Assembly (NCBI GenBank): GCA_947647505.1 | Contig: CANSKO010000017.1 | Span: forward strand, 1-62,674 | Source of the DNA: an uncultured Roseburia sp. | Lineage (GTDB): Bacteria; Bacillota; Clostridia; Lachnospirales; Lachnospiraceae | Direction of reading: 5' to 3' | Length of the DNA: 62,674 bases | In this document: one piece after another, positions 26,701-34,732 of the stretch | How positions within the stretch are numbered: position 1 is the stretch's first letter | How the letters are laid out: each line of letters starts with the position of its first letter | The notes under the pieces: generated by a model | What the model saw: the letters and a program-made list of their open reading frames with translations, nothing else | What the model was told of the DNA's origin: nothing | Database searches by the model: none | Translations under genes and position numbers: made by a program

Positions 26701-28872
26701 AAATACCGGTTTGACGCCATTCGGGACATGCCGGAAATGGACTTTGCCCACGTGCTGTACCGGGAGCTGATTCCGCTTGTGTTAAGCGTTGAACTAAAGC
26801 GGGGAGAGCAGTCGACGCCGTTTTCGGAGGCGGTCGGCAGGATTCGCGTGATTTACGGGATCGACTATATGATTCAGATTTTAACCGCCCTCGGAACGGA
26901 GCCGCTGCAGCGGAGCTGTTCGTATACGAGGTCAGGCACTGAAAGACGCGCCGTATTAAGCCATCTGCTGAAAGTATCCATGCCAAAGCCGGGGGAGACG
27001 GCGGACGATTTAAAAGCGGCGTTAAAGGGGACGGATATTACAAAAAAACGCCTGGCGGAGCTTGCGATGTATGCGCAGCAGTGGATCCCCATGCTGGAGG
27101 AATATTTTCATCTGCCCGGATTTGCGGGCGCATGCTATTATTTTATGGCGCATACGAGTGAAGGAATGGAAGAACAGGTGATTTCCACGATTGCCAGATA
27201 TACGCCGCTTTCGCCGGAAGAGCTTGCGGACGGGGCGTTTGACGTTCCGTGGTTTTTTGAAGCGTATCGCAGGGTAGGAGAGAAAAATTTTAAGCTTTTG
27301 TATGACGCGGCAAAATACTCTTCTTCCGGCGCCGCCCATGCAAGGGCCAGAAAATATGCGGACGCGGCGCTTGGAAACGTGGAAAAGGAAGCGCTCAAAG
27401 CGGAAATTGACCGGAAACGAAATAAAGACCTTTTGATGAGCATCGGGCTGCTGCCGCTTCCCAGAGGGAAAAAGAAGCGGGAAGAGGAGCTTTTGGACCG
27501 CTACCGGTTTATTCAGAAATTCAAAAAAGAGAGCCGGGCGTTCGGCGCGCAGCGGAGAGCCAGCGAGGGACGGGCGGTGGAGATCGCTCTGCAAAATTTA
27601 AGCGTAAACGCGGGCTTTACGGATGTGACGAGGCTGACGCTTCGGATGGAAGGAAAGCTGATCGAGCAGTCGGGCGCGTATTTTGACTGGCAGGCCGTAG
27701 AAGACGTCGAGCTGAGAATTGAAGTGGACGAAAACGGAGCGAGCGCGCTGCGGTGCAGAAGAGGCGGAAAGCCGTTAAAGTCCGTTCCGGCAAAATATAA
27801 GAAGCTGGAAACGACGCAGAAATTTCTGGAAGTGAACAAAGCGCTGAAAGAACAGTACAGCCGGACAAGACGGATGATGGAAGAGGCGATGGAAGATCGG
27901 ACGGCGTTTGAAGCAGGGGAGCTTTTGGAGCTTTTCAAAAATCCTGTGGCGCGCCCGATCATAGAAACGCTGGTCGTAAAGACGGCGGAAGGCGCGGAGG
28001 CGCTTGGATTTTTAACGGACGAGGGGCTTTTGGACGTTTCGGGGACGGTGCATGCGGTAAAGCCGGGCGATGCCGTTTGGATTGCGCATGCGTTTGATTT
28101 GTACCAGAGCGGGCGCTGGCACGCCTATCAGAAGCATTTGTTTGAACGGCAGATCCGTCAGCCGTTTAAGCAGGTATTCCGGGAGCTTTATGTGAAGCTG
28201 GACGAGGAGATGGAGCAGGGGGCGTCCAGGCTGTTTGCCGGCAATCAGATTCAGCCGCAGAAAACAGTCGGCGCGCTTAAAAGCCGCCGCTGGGTGGCGG
28301 ATTACGACGACGGTCTGCAAAAAGTCTATTATAAAGAAAATATCGTAGCCTGTATATATGCGATGGCGGACTGGTTTTCTCCGGGCGACGTGGAAGCGCC
28401 GACGCTGGAATATGTAGCGTTTTCCGACAGAAAAACAGGCCAGAGGATTCCGATCAAAGAGATTCCGGACATTCTCTACAGCGAAGTGATGCGCGATGTG
28501 GACCTGGCGGTTGGCGTTGCCCATGCGGGCGGCGTAGACCCGGAGACGAGCCATTCCACGATCGAGATGCGAAGGGCGATTGTCGAATGCAGCCTTTCTT
28601 TATTCCGGATCAAAAACGTGCGCCTGGAGGGGAACCATGCCCTGATCGACGGGAAATTGGGACAGTATTCCGTCCATCTTGGCAGCGGCGTCGTCCATCA
28701 GATAGGAAATGCCATGCTGTTTGTCGTGCCGGTGCATGCACAGCACAGGGGACGCATGTTTCTTCCGTTTCTGGATGACGATCCGAAGACGGCGGAGATT
28801 CTTTCTAAGATTCTGCTGTTTGCGGAGGATACAAAGATAAAGGATCCGCATATTTTGTCTCAGATTCGATGA
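23734..28872 (+). CDS. Giant DUF5724/DUF4132-like (MolR/YehI-type) protein, 1712 residues
   Basis: A very large soluble protein with no membrane segment. The first roughly 1150 residues are helical repeats, as in DUF5724-type N-termini. The C-terminal part carries the strongly conserved end of DUF4132-containing proteins: RRWVADYDDGLQKVYY near residue 1518, a basic, Lys/Arg-rich segment near 1250-1290, HSTIEMRRAIVE near 1606, GQYSVHLGSGVVHQIG near 1642 and RGRMFLPFLDDDPKTAEILS near 1675. E. coli YehI/MolR belongs to this broad family; relatives are often linked to MoxR ATPases and VWA proteins, which are absent here. The reaction is unknown. AAGGAGGAG precedes ATG 23734. Codon use resembles the neighbouring core genes. 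Confidence 0.85.
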   Translation: MSEFTYETRRKLNETWVKEIRARGRHLSDREQDMLPDVYLYTVPQEACRYIRQLLEQGTYRTLSAVYQNEFHALMKVCVPEAYREEFCFALDEMNRYQMTAGWYRRSMRSESYAPFAEQSVKLLRAYARLAFYQADLSDLLTGAVTPEIYDHARNEYFPYANILAAQIDRGNEKTIQAVKDILLGEGNTAMISHELIRGIVMSKNEALYDVLGRFLLAARLQEGARQAVCETMDAGRPEAFLHLFFVIEEHNLIRYSSVKRAVSTWIGIFDESSLDRISEKLLRLMGQCIRDASFCEAQLETEDAVAISCALWAKGFYNADKAVEAVLHMIENGTKHQKMTASYFVHSLESEKQKLQASKEIILRGAQDMELAACFLPGFIEDVSSHFYRLTKDDDGGPYSYRSKKVVQPKHMAPEELFADRNEAKQSYLALQEILQKIPKKGIVLSPCIFPWHQVTLRRSSVAVRLCLIAWMLQEEALLEEAAALIPLIGQGESASYYGASRSAAACVLLYRPKGEARKKVLFELLHNPEESTNETAYLLADDMELAPEDFLQIEQNLKYKKGRQGVLRLLQKQEKDGMAACIGRLLLEKSEECHMGALDLALHLKKESGAHFQAILPQLTAFSDPTGKEQVLLQELLGKESVAQDILNTPGYGLYDPEQEWTLPPVSVDKNKASHLFAHGEDACRSVCKKLDRLIKEHAACAYQTAWGADELLGNRLEKCRYRQKEPDLEPLDEYPFRELWEAFYNNEIKTPELLLETKLYWQCCRQRNYYTYNKKLYRSIFGSGMLKKPPFEHLLTDLSYTPQTGAVIEALCSQYVPKETLGRFALPVAAKYLSVLDTSNDLFSVSEQRYNGQTMTYTERTTELPIIRDALQWLFLAEGEWGSAFTLKFRLQQHYLQQKGREVSRYYYDSGAGRSYLSLSQYVKCYSKGVWGKELFYKAIFTFSDLGSLLEPVSTVEQLGAVSSRKAGVYGLNAFFGENRIQPVDGKYRFDAIRDMPEMDFAHVLYRELIPLVLSVELKRGEQSTPFSEAVGRIRVIYGIDYMIQILTALGTEPLQRSCSYTRSGTERRAVLSHLLKVSMPKPGETADDLKAALKGTDITKKRLAELAMYAQQWIPMLEEYFHLPGFAGACYYFMAHTSEGMEEQVISTIARYTPLSPEELADGAFDVPWFFEAYRRVGEKNFKLLYDAAKYSSSGAAHARARKYADAALGNVEKEALKAEIDRKRNKDLLMSIGLLPLPRGKKKREEELLDRYRFIQKFKKESRAFGAQRRASEGRAVEIALQNLSVNAGFTDVTRLTLRMEGKLIEQSGAYFDWQAVEDVELRIEVDENGASALRCRRGGKPLKSVPAKYKKLETTQKFLEVNKALKEQYSRTRRMMEEAMEDRTAFEAGELLELFKNPVARPIIETLVVKTAEGAEALGFLTDEGLLDVSGTVHAVKPGDAVWIAHAFDLYQSGRWHAYQKHLFERQIRQPFKQVFRELYVKLDEEMEQGASRLFAGNQIQPQKTVGALKSRRWVADYDDGLQKVYYKENIVACIYAMADWFSPGDVEAPTLEYVAFSDRKTGQRIPIKEIPDILYSEVMRDVDLAVGVAHAGGVDPETSHSTIEMRRAIVECSLSLFRIKNVRLEGNHALIDGKLGQYSVHLGSGVVHQIGNAMLFVVPVHAQHRGRMFLPFLDDDPKTAEILSKILLFAEDTKIKDPHILSQIR

Positions 28873-28885
28873 CGCGAATGGGAGA

Positions 28886-30253
28886 CTATTTTTTGAAGGA
28901 GCGATGAAGCCGTTTGCGGGAATGCGTTTTTACGGATATTTCCCGGGGGGGGGTAGATTGGATGTCGCATCGCATCTGTAAAATAAAGCAGTTGTTTTCC
29001 AGATAAAAATGCAGGGTGATATTTTGTCTTCTGGCAAAAGCCAGAATGCTTCTGACGCCAAAACCGTGCCCGTCTCCCTGCTCGGATACGGGCAGGCCCT
29101 CTGCGTTAAACGTTACCTTTTGCGTGCAGGTATTGGACAGCTCTAACAGATATTGTCCGTTGAAGATGCGGCTTTTGAGGACGATGCGGCGGCGGCCCGG
29201 TTCTTTTTTACAGGCGGATAATGCATTTTCAAGGGCATTGGCAAGCGCTACCGCGAAAGCGGTAGCGTCAATTTTATCTGAAGGAGGCGCAGTAAATGTT
29301 ACGGAGGCAGCGATGCCTTCCGCTTTTGCCGTTTCCATATAGGAAGAGAGAATGGAATTGATCAGGGGGTCCGTACAGTAGCATTTTGTTTCCGCATCGG
29401 AAATGGCAGACTGGAAGGTATGCAGCGTCGCAACAGCCTGTTCAATGGAGCCGGTTTTCAAATCGGCTTCGATAATGGACGCATAATGGCGCAGGTCGTG
29501 TTTTAAAATGCGCAGGTCCTCTTTTGTGGAAAGCGCGTTTTGCGCGTCTTTTTTTATGGACCCAATCTGAAGAGCAAGCAGGTCTCTGTCACGGGACGTG
29601 ATTTGCAGGCGATATTGCAGGAGCAGACATTGAAACACAATAAAATACATGATGACCATGGCTGTGGCGCCTACGGCCAGATAAAGGATATTGACAGGAT
29701 TTTTGATATAGTGGACGGGATAGATGCCGATCAGCACAAACAGTATGGAAAACGAAACGGGCATCAGAGATAGCAGACCCCATCCCTTTGTAATGACGTT
29801 GGAAAGCTGGCAGAACGGTTTGCGCAGAAAACGCCACTCAACAAAAATGGTGATGGCATAAAGCGAAAGGCGAATCAGGATATCGGTATATGGATTGCCG
29901 TCGATTGCCTGATTGATAAGGATGACCGCTACCGTAAGAAGCAGGGAAAGCAGGAGCTGCGTCGTATAGTTAAAGACAGACTGCGCCGGAGAGCGCTGAT
30001 CGATTTTGTAGGCGAGGTATATGGCGGGCGCAGAAATGGTGAGAAGAAACGAGCGCAGAAAAACGTTGTATCCAAAATAATGAAGGAGAAAAGCCGTAGA
30101 AAGCGCGACCCAGATAAGGTAGACGAGAAAGAGAAGAAAAACCCTTCGGAAACGATACTTATAAATGGTCAGCGACAGCATCATGCCAAGCGTGCAGACC
30201 GTAATCAGCAAAATTTTTATCATGGAAAAAATCGGGTTGTCATCGAAAATCAA
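28886..30253 (-). CDS. GHKL-type sensor histidine kinase (AgrC/ComD-like)
   Basis: A 455-residue sensor. The N-terminal half holds about six membrane helices (residues 10-230). The cytoplasmic part has a short coiled segment, the phospho-acceptor H-box ILKHDLRHYASI near residue 264, the N-box ANALENALSACKKE near residue 345 and the G-box GDGHGFGVRSI near residue 400. This is the peptide-sensor type that pairs with LytTR regulators. Its gene overlaps the regulator gene by 4 bp. A run of nine C (28945-28953 on the + strand as G) lies in the last 25 codons and is a candidate slippage site. No signal-peptide precursor gene was seen nearby. Confidence 0.9.
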   Translation of the reverse strand: MIFDDNPIFSMIKILLITVCTLGMMLSLTIYKYRFRRVFLLFLVYLIWVALSTAFLLHYFGYNVFLRSFLLTISAPAIYLAYKIDQRSPAQSVFNYTTQLLLSLLLTVAVILINQAIDGNPYTDILIRLSLYAITIFVEWRFLRKPFCQLSNVITKGWGLLSLMPVSFSILFVLIGIYPVHYIKNPVNILYLAVGATAMVIMYFIVFQCLLLQYRLQITSRDRDLLALQIGSIKKDAQNALSTKEDLRILKHDLRHYASIIEADLKTGSIEQAVATLHTFQSAISDAETKCYCTDPLINSILSSYMETAKAEGIAASVTFTAPPSDKIDATAFAVALANALENALSACKKEPGRRRIVLKSRIFNGQYLLELSNTCTQKVTFNAEGLPVSEQGDGHGFGVRSILAFARRQNITLHFYLENNCFILQMRCDIQSTPPREISVKTHSRKRLHRSFKK

Positions 30254-30996
30254 AGCGTGCTCCTTTCATCTTGCAGCGCAAAAGCCATATATTGTCGCTG
30301 CACGTCGTCGGAAAGCGTTCTGGCTACGGGGATGTTGGCTCCGGTTGTGGTAATCAGGTTTTTGGACGTGAGCCGACCGGCATAATTCAGATTGACGGCA
30401 AATGAGCGGTGCGTTTTTATAAAGCTGCCGCTTTGCAGAAGGGGCAGGATGAAGTCATTGAATTTTGTGCGCAGATACTGGCTTTGCAGCGTGCTGCCAT
30501 CTGACAGATGCACATAGCAGACATGCGCGAGCAATTCTACATAGACAATTGTGTGCATGGGAATCTGCATCATGCTGCCGGATGATTTCAGGGAAAACAT
30601 ACGCTTTTTTTGTTTGCCGCATCGAATGAAGGCGCGATCCAGAATCGAAAACAGCTGCTGCTTTTCGGCTGGCTTGCGGATATACTGAAACGCGTACAGG
30701 CGAAATGCGTCGGGATAGAAATCTTCACTGGACGTCAGGTAAATAATCAAAGGCTCCGGATAAAAATGCTGAAGCTGTTCGCCCAGAGAAATGCCATTCA
30801 TGCGGGGCATCAGAATATCAAGCAGAAAGATGTCGAACTGCGCGCCGCCGGAGACTTCATCCAACAGCGCGTCAGGGGAAGAAAAAGAAGACAGCGTGAT
30901 TTCGCCGCGCTCCTGTTTGAGCATCCATTCTCTGAGAAGCTCCGTTGTTCGTTCCAGTTCCTTTGGTTCATCGTCGCAAAGCGCAATCGCAGGCAT
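30250..30996 (-). CDS. LytTR-family response regulator
   Basis: A 248-residue regulator. The receiver domain (residues 1-120) has the acidic pair CDDEP near residue 7-9, phospho-acceptor Asp in IFLLDILMPRMNG near residue 56, the Thr/Ser of YLTSSEDF and the Lys of YIRKPAEK near 109. The C-terminal LytTR DNA-binding domain runs from about residue 140, with GSFIKTHRSFAVNL near 202. I chose the ATG at 30996 because GGAG lies 9 nt upstream and the protein then starts directly before IALCDDE; an ATG at 31011 lacks a site. It is transcribed together with the sensor kinase. Confidence 0.9.
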   Translation of the reverse strand: MPAIALCDDEPKELERTTELLREWMLKQERGEITLSSFSSPDALLDEVSGGAQFDIFLLDILMPRMNGISLGEQLQHFYPEPLIIYLTSSEDFYPDAFRLYAFQYIRKPAEKQQLFSILDRAFIRCGKQKKRMFSLKSSGSMMQIPMHTIVYVELLAHVCYVHLSDGSTLQSQYLRTKFNDFILPLLQSGSFIKTHRSFAVNLNYAGRLTSKNLITTTGANIPVARTLSDDVQRQYMAFALQDERSTL

Positions 30997-31120
30997 TCTG
31001 ATTTTCTCCATTCACAGTGCATTCTTTTTTGCATTTAAATCCATTTTAGAGGATATTCTGACAGAACGCAATATGCAAAAACAGGTTTTCTGGTCGCGAA
31101 AAACGTCAAATTGGTGCAGC

Positions 31121-31151
31121 TGGAAAATTAAAGCTGAAATTATAGTATAAT
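31121..31151 (+). promoter_or_regulatory. Possible promoter upstream of the PilT-like gene
   Basis: A perfect TATAAT (31146-31151) with a poor -35 match TGGAAA (31121-31126) at 19-bp spacing. The divergent two-component genes start about 150 bp to the left. Confidence 0.35.
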
Positions 31152-31188
31152 CCTGCATTGGAAAAATGGAAAAGAGGAGGGAAAGGAT

Positions 31189-32238
31189 ATGTCTTATATT
31201 AAAGAAGTGTTGCAGGAAGCTGCGCTGGCGGGGGCCAGCGACGTGCATCTGGCCGTTGGGCTGCCGCCAAAACTGCGCATCAATGGGAAATTTCTGGATT
31301 TGCCGGGTGAAATGCTGATTGCGGAGGATCTGGATGCAGTCGTGCATGAGATTATGGATGAAAAACAGCGTGAGATCTTTCGGAAAGAGGGAGAATATGA
31401 CATGTCTTTTACCATTGCAGGACAGGGACGGTATCGTGTCAGCGCATATCAGAGCAGAGGAACGGCCGCGGTTGCGTTTCATCTGATTGCATCGCGGATT
31501 CCATCGTTAAAACAGCTTGGCGCGCCGGACTTTGTAACGGATCTGTGTCAGAAAAAACGGGGGCTGATTCTGGTTGCCGGACCTGTTGGAAGCGGAAAGT
31601 CAACGACGCTCGCGGCCATGACGGACAGGATCAACGGCAGCAGAGACGCTCATATCATAACGCTGGAAAGCCCGATCGAATATATTCTCCCACATAAGAT
31701 GTCGATGGTAAATCAGCGGGAAATAGGGAGAGATGCGACAAGCTATGCAAAAGCCCTGCGCGCTGCGCTGCGGGAGGATGCGGATGTGATTTTGCTGGAA
31801 GAAATGAGGGACTGCAGGGCGATTCGTGAGGCAGTTGCGGCTGCGGAAGCCGGATGCCTTGTTCTGTCCGCGCTGCATGCGAACGACGTATCAGATGCGT
31901 TAAGCCATCTTGTCGATGCGTTTCCTCTGCATCAGAAAGAACAGATCTGCAACCGGCTTTCCAATGTGCTGGAAGCGGTGATTTCGCAGCAGCTTTTGCC
32001 GCGGGCTGACGGCAATGGCAGAGTAGTGGCGTTTGAGGTCCTGCCTGTCAGCGTAAAGGCGCGCAGTCTGATCCGGGAAGGGAAGATGCATGCGATCCGG
32101 GAGCTGATGCGGGCGAATCACAGAGAGGGAATGGTGACAATGGAAGAGGCGGTTCGTGCGCTTGTTTGCGCGGGAACGGTGTCGCGCCAGACGGCGGGTG
32201 AGTTTGTGCGGGATATGGAGCAGACGGCGGATGCATAA
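31189..32238 (+). CDS. pilT: PilT-like type IV pilus retraction ATPase
   Basis: A 349-residue hexameric-type secretion ATPase. Walker A GPVGSGKST is at residues 131-139, the Asp box near 153-164, Walker B ILLEEMRD at 201-208 and the His box SALHANDVSDAL near 227-238. The usual Walker B is VGEMRD; here Gly is Glu. The N-terminal PAS-like part (SDVHLAVG near residue 17) is typical. In pilus systems PilT powers depolymerisation of the pilin fibre. No pilB, pilC, pilin or prepilin peptidase genes are near, so its partners must be encoded elsewhere. GAGGAGGGAAAGG precedes the ATG. Confidence 0.9.
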   Translation: MSYIKEVLQEAALAGASDVHLAVGLPPKLRINGKFLDLPGEMLIAEDLDAVVHEIMDEKQREIFRKEGEYDMSFTIAGQGRYRVSAYQSRGTAAVAFHLIASRIPSLKQLGAPDFVTDLCQKKRGLILVAGPVGSGKSTTLAAMTDRINGSRDAHIITLESPIEYILPHKMSMVNQREIGRDATSYAKALRAALREDADVILLEEMRDCRAIREAVAAAEAGCLVLSALHANDVSDALSHLVDAFPLHQKEQICNRLSNVLEAVISQQLLPRADGNGRVVAFEVLPVSVKARSLIREGKMHAIRELMRANHREGMVTMEEAVRALVCAGTVSRQTAGEFVRDMEQTADA

Positions 32239-32271
32239 GGAGATTGACAATTTTCCTGTAGTATGTTAGCC

Positions 32272-32280
32272 TGTTATAGT
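32272..32280 (+). promoter_or_regulatory. Extended -10 promoter of the amino-acid importer
   Basis: TG-T-TATAGT forms an extended -10 element; a TTGACA further upstream (32244) is too far for normal spacing. Transcription would start near 32287, ten bases before the structured leader begins. Confidence 0.45.
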
Positions 32281-32296
32281 AATTTAATATGGTAAC

Positions 32297-32369
32297 GTGA
32301 TAACAGACTGCTTTGTCTGCGCATAGGATAGCCGAAGGCTGGCGGAAGGGCATATTCTGGGATTATCAC
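32297..32369 (+). ncRNA. Structured three-stem leader of the amino-acid importer
   Basis: Three nested pairings form a three-way-junction shape: P1 GTGATAA (32297-32303) with TTATCAC (32363-32369); P2 CAGAC (32304-32308) with GTCTG (32315-32319); P3 AGCC (32330-32333) with GGCT (32337-32340). The P1 3' arm ends 21 nt before the sbp-type ATG, close to its AGAGGAGG site (32373-32380), so opening and closing could affect translation. I cannot match it to a named riboswitch class. Confidence 0.45.
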
Positions 32370-32389
32370 AGAAGAGGAGGAACATTTCT

Positions 32390-33199
32390 ATGAAAAAAAT
32401 CATTGCTTTTGCGCTGCTTGCGGGTATGACGCTGTCGATGGCGGCCTGTGGGACGAAGACAGAGGATGGAGCGAAGACGGATGCGCCTGCGGGAAGCGGC
32501 AATACGTTTACGGTAGGCTTCGATCAGGATTTTCCGCCGTTTGGCTATGTGGGCGACGACGGGGAGTTTACCGGATTTGATATTGAGATGGCGACGGAAT
32601 GCGCGAAGCGTATGGGCAAAGAAATTGTGCTTCAGCCGATCGACTGGGACGCGAAGGACATGGAGCTTGAGTCCGGAACGATTGACTGCATCTGGAACGG
32701 CTTTACCATGAACGGCCGCGAAGACCAGTATACCTGGAGCGATTCGTATATGGACAATACGCAGGTTGTCATTACGAAGAAGGACTCCGGGATTGCAAAG
32801 CTTTCCGATCTGGCGGGCAAAATTGTAGAAGTGCAGAAGGAATCTTCCGCGCAGTCGGCGCTGGAAGACGAAGACCATACGGAGCTTTTGGCCTCCTTTG
32901 GAGAATTTTTACAGGTTGCGGAATACAATACGGCGTTTATGGATTTGGAATCCGGCGCAGTGGATGCGATTGCAATTGATATCGGCGTGGCAAACTTCCA
33001 GCTGGAAGGACGTGAAGACGATTATGTCATTTTAGAGGAAGTCATTTCTTCCGAACAGTATGGCATTGGCTTTCTGAAGGGAAATGAAGAGCTGCGGGAC
33101 GAAGTGCAGAGCACATTGCTTGAAATGGTGGACGATGGAACATTTGCAGAGATTTCCGAGCGGTATTTTGGCTATGACGTGTGTACGCTGAAGAAATAA
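32390..33199 (+). CDS. Amino-acid ABC transporter substrate-binding lipoprotein
   Basis: A 269-residue exported protein. The signal peptide ends in a lipobox (MAAC) with the lipid-bearing Cys at residue 20. The mature domain is an SBP_bac_3 fold: FTVGFDQDFPPFGYVGDDGE near residue 40, TGFDIEMATE near 62, DWDAKDMELESGTIDCIWNGFTM near 83-105, and the C-terminal DGTFAEISERYFG. This type binds polar amino acids such as glutamine, cystine or histidine; the exact ligand is unknown. AGAGGAGG precedes the ATG. First gene of a three-gene importer. Confidence 0.92.
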   Translation: MKKIIAFALLAGMTLSMAACGTKTEDGAKTDAPAGSGNTFTVGFDQDFPPFGYVGDDGEFTGFDIEMATECAKRMGKEIVLQPIDWDAKDMELESGTIDCIWNGFTMNGREDQYTWSDSYMDNTQVVITKKDSGIAKLSDLAGKIVEVQKESSAQSALEDEDHTELLASFGEFLQVAEYNTAFMDLESGAVDAIAIDIGVANFQLEGREDDYVILEEVISSEQYGIGFLKGNEELRDEVQSTLLEMVDDGTFAEISERYFGYDVCTLKK

Positions 33200-33224
33200 C
33201 GCTGGAAACGGAGACGGAGGAACG

Positions 33225-33875
33225 ATGAGTTTTGAGGTTATGATGCGGCAGCTTTCGGGCGGCATGTTTACAACCATCCAGATTTTTGTGCTGACGCTTT
33301 TGTTTTCCCTTCCGCTTGGCCTTCTGATCGCATTTGGCAGGATGTCAAAGCATGCAATGCTGCGCGGCGCTGCAAAAATTTATATATCCATTATGCGTGG
33401 AACGCCGCTTATGCTACAGCTTCTCGTCGTCTATTTCGGGCCTTATTACATATTCGGCATTGGCATTACGTCGTCTTACCGCGCCTATGCGGTCATCATC
33501 GCGTTTGCCGTCAATTATGCGGCGTATTTTGCGGAGATTTACCGGGGCGGGATTGAGTCAATGCCGGCAGGGCAGTATGAAGCGGCGAAGGTGCTGGGCT
33601 ATACGAAGGTACAGACGTTTTTCAGGATTATTTTTCCACAGGTGATTAAGCGTATCCTTCCGTCTGTGACAAATGAAGTCATTACGCTGGTAAAGGATAC
33701 GTCGCTTGCCTTTTCGATTGCATACGTGGAGATGTTTACGACGGCAAAGGCGATTGCGGCTTCGCAAAAGAGCATGGTTCCGCTGATGGCCGCCGGCATC
33801 TTCTATTATGTGTTTAATTTTGTCGTTGCGGCGTTGATGGAAGTCTGGGAAAAGAAACTGAGCTATTATCGTTAG
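33225..33875 (+). CDS. Amino-acid ABC transporter permease
   Basis: A 216-residue permease of the HisM/GlnP type with about five membrane helices. Conserved MRGTPLMLQLLVVYFG near residue 47 and the EAA loop GQYEAAKVLGYTKVQTFFRI near residue 118 are visible. It starts 25 bp after the binding-protein gene with GGAGG. A single permease gene suggests a homodimeric channel. Confidence 0.93.
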   Translation: MSFEVMMRQLSGGMFTTIQIFVLTLLFSLPLGLLIAFGRMSKHAMLRGAAKIYISIMRGTPLMLQLLVVYFGPYYIFGIGITSSYRAYAVIIAFAVNYAAYFAEIYRGGIESMPAGQYEAAKVLGYTKVQTFFRIIFPQVIKRILPSVTNEVITLVKDTSLAFSIAYVEMFTTAKAIAASQKSMVPLMAAGIFYYVFNFVVAALMEVWEKKLSYYR

Positions 33876-33887
33876 GAGGCGGCCGGG

Positions 33888-34652
33888 ATGAAACTGCTTG
33901 AAATGCATCATGTGAAAAAAAGCTTTGACGGAAACGCTGTATTAAAACAAATCAGCCTTTCCGTCGAAGAGGGCGAAGTCGTATCGATCATTGGCCCGTC
34001 CGGTTCGGGCAAGTCTACGCTGCTGCGCTGCGCTACGCTGCTTGAGACGATGGACGACGGCGATTTGTATTATCTTGGAGAGGCGGCGGCAAAGAGCGAG
34101 GCGGGGCGCGCAGTCTACGCTCCCAGTGAAAGCATAAAAAAAATTGAGCGGCAGTTTGGCCTTGTCTTTCAGAATTTTAATTTGTTTCCGCATTATTCCG
34201 TGCTGAAAAATATTATGGACGCGCCTTTACATGTGCAAAAGCGTGACAAAGCGGAAGTGAAGGAGGAGGCGATGCGTCTGCTTCATAAGATGGGGCTTTC
34301 GGATCGCGCAAACGCGTACCCCTGTCAGCTTTCCGGCGGGCAGCAGCAGCGGGTGTCGATTGCAAGGGCGCTTGCGATGAAGCCGAAAATTCTTTTTTTT
34401 GACGAGCCGACTTCGGCGCTCGACCCGGAGCTGACGGGCGAGATTTTAAAAGTCATCACAGATCTGGCGAAAGAGAACATGACAATGGTGATCGTTACGC
34501 ATGAAATGTATTTTGCAAAGGACGTGTCGGACCGGATGATTTTTATGGATCAGGGCGTGATCGTGGAGGAGACGACGCCGGATGCGCTGTTTGCTTCTGA
34601 GAATGAAAGGACGCGGGCGTTTCTGGGAAAATATCATCTTGGAGGGGATTAA
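33888..34652 (+). CDS. Amino-acid ABC transporter ATPase
   Basis: A 254-residue ATPase of the GlnQ/HisP type. Walker [10 protein letters not shown] is near residues 36-44, signature [10 protein letters not shown] near 147, Walker [14 protein letters not shown] near 168-180, and switch His in [11 protein letters not shown] near 205. It starts 12 bp after the permease with AGGAGG and ends the operon. Confidence 0.95.
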   Translation: MKLLEMHHVKKSFDGNAVLKQISLSVEEGEVVSIIGPSGSGKSTLLRCATLLETMDDGDLYYLGEAAAKSEAGRAVYAPSESIKKIERQFGLVFQNFNLFPHYSVLKNIMDAPLHVQKRDKAEVKEEAMRLLHKMGLSDRANAYPCQLSGGQQQRVSIARALAMKPKILFFDEPTSALDPELTGEILKVITDLAKENMTMVIVTHEMYFAKDVSDRMIFMDQGVIVEETTPDALFASENERTRAFLGKYHLGGD

Positions 34653-34732
34653 CCGGCTGTTTGCAGGATTTCATTTGCATAGATTTCTTTTTTTGTGTCA
34701 TCCTATCTACAACACAGAAAAAGGAGAATGCA

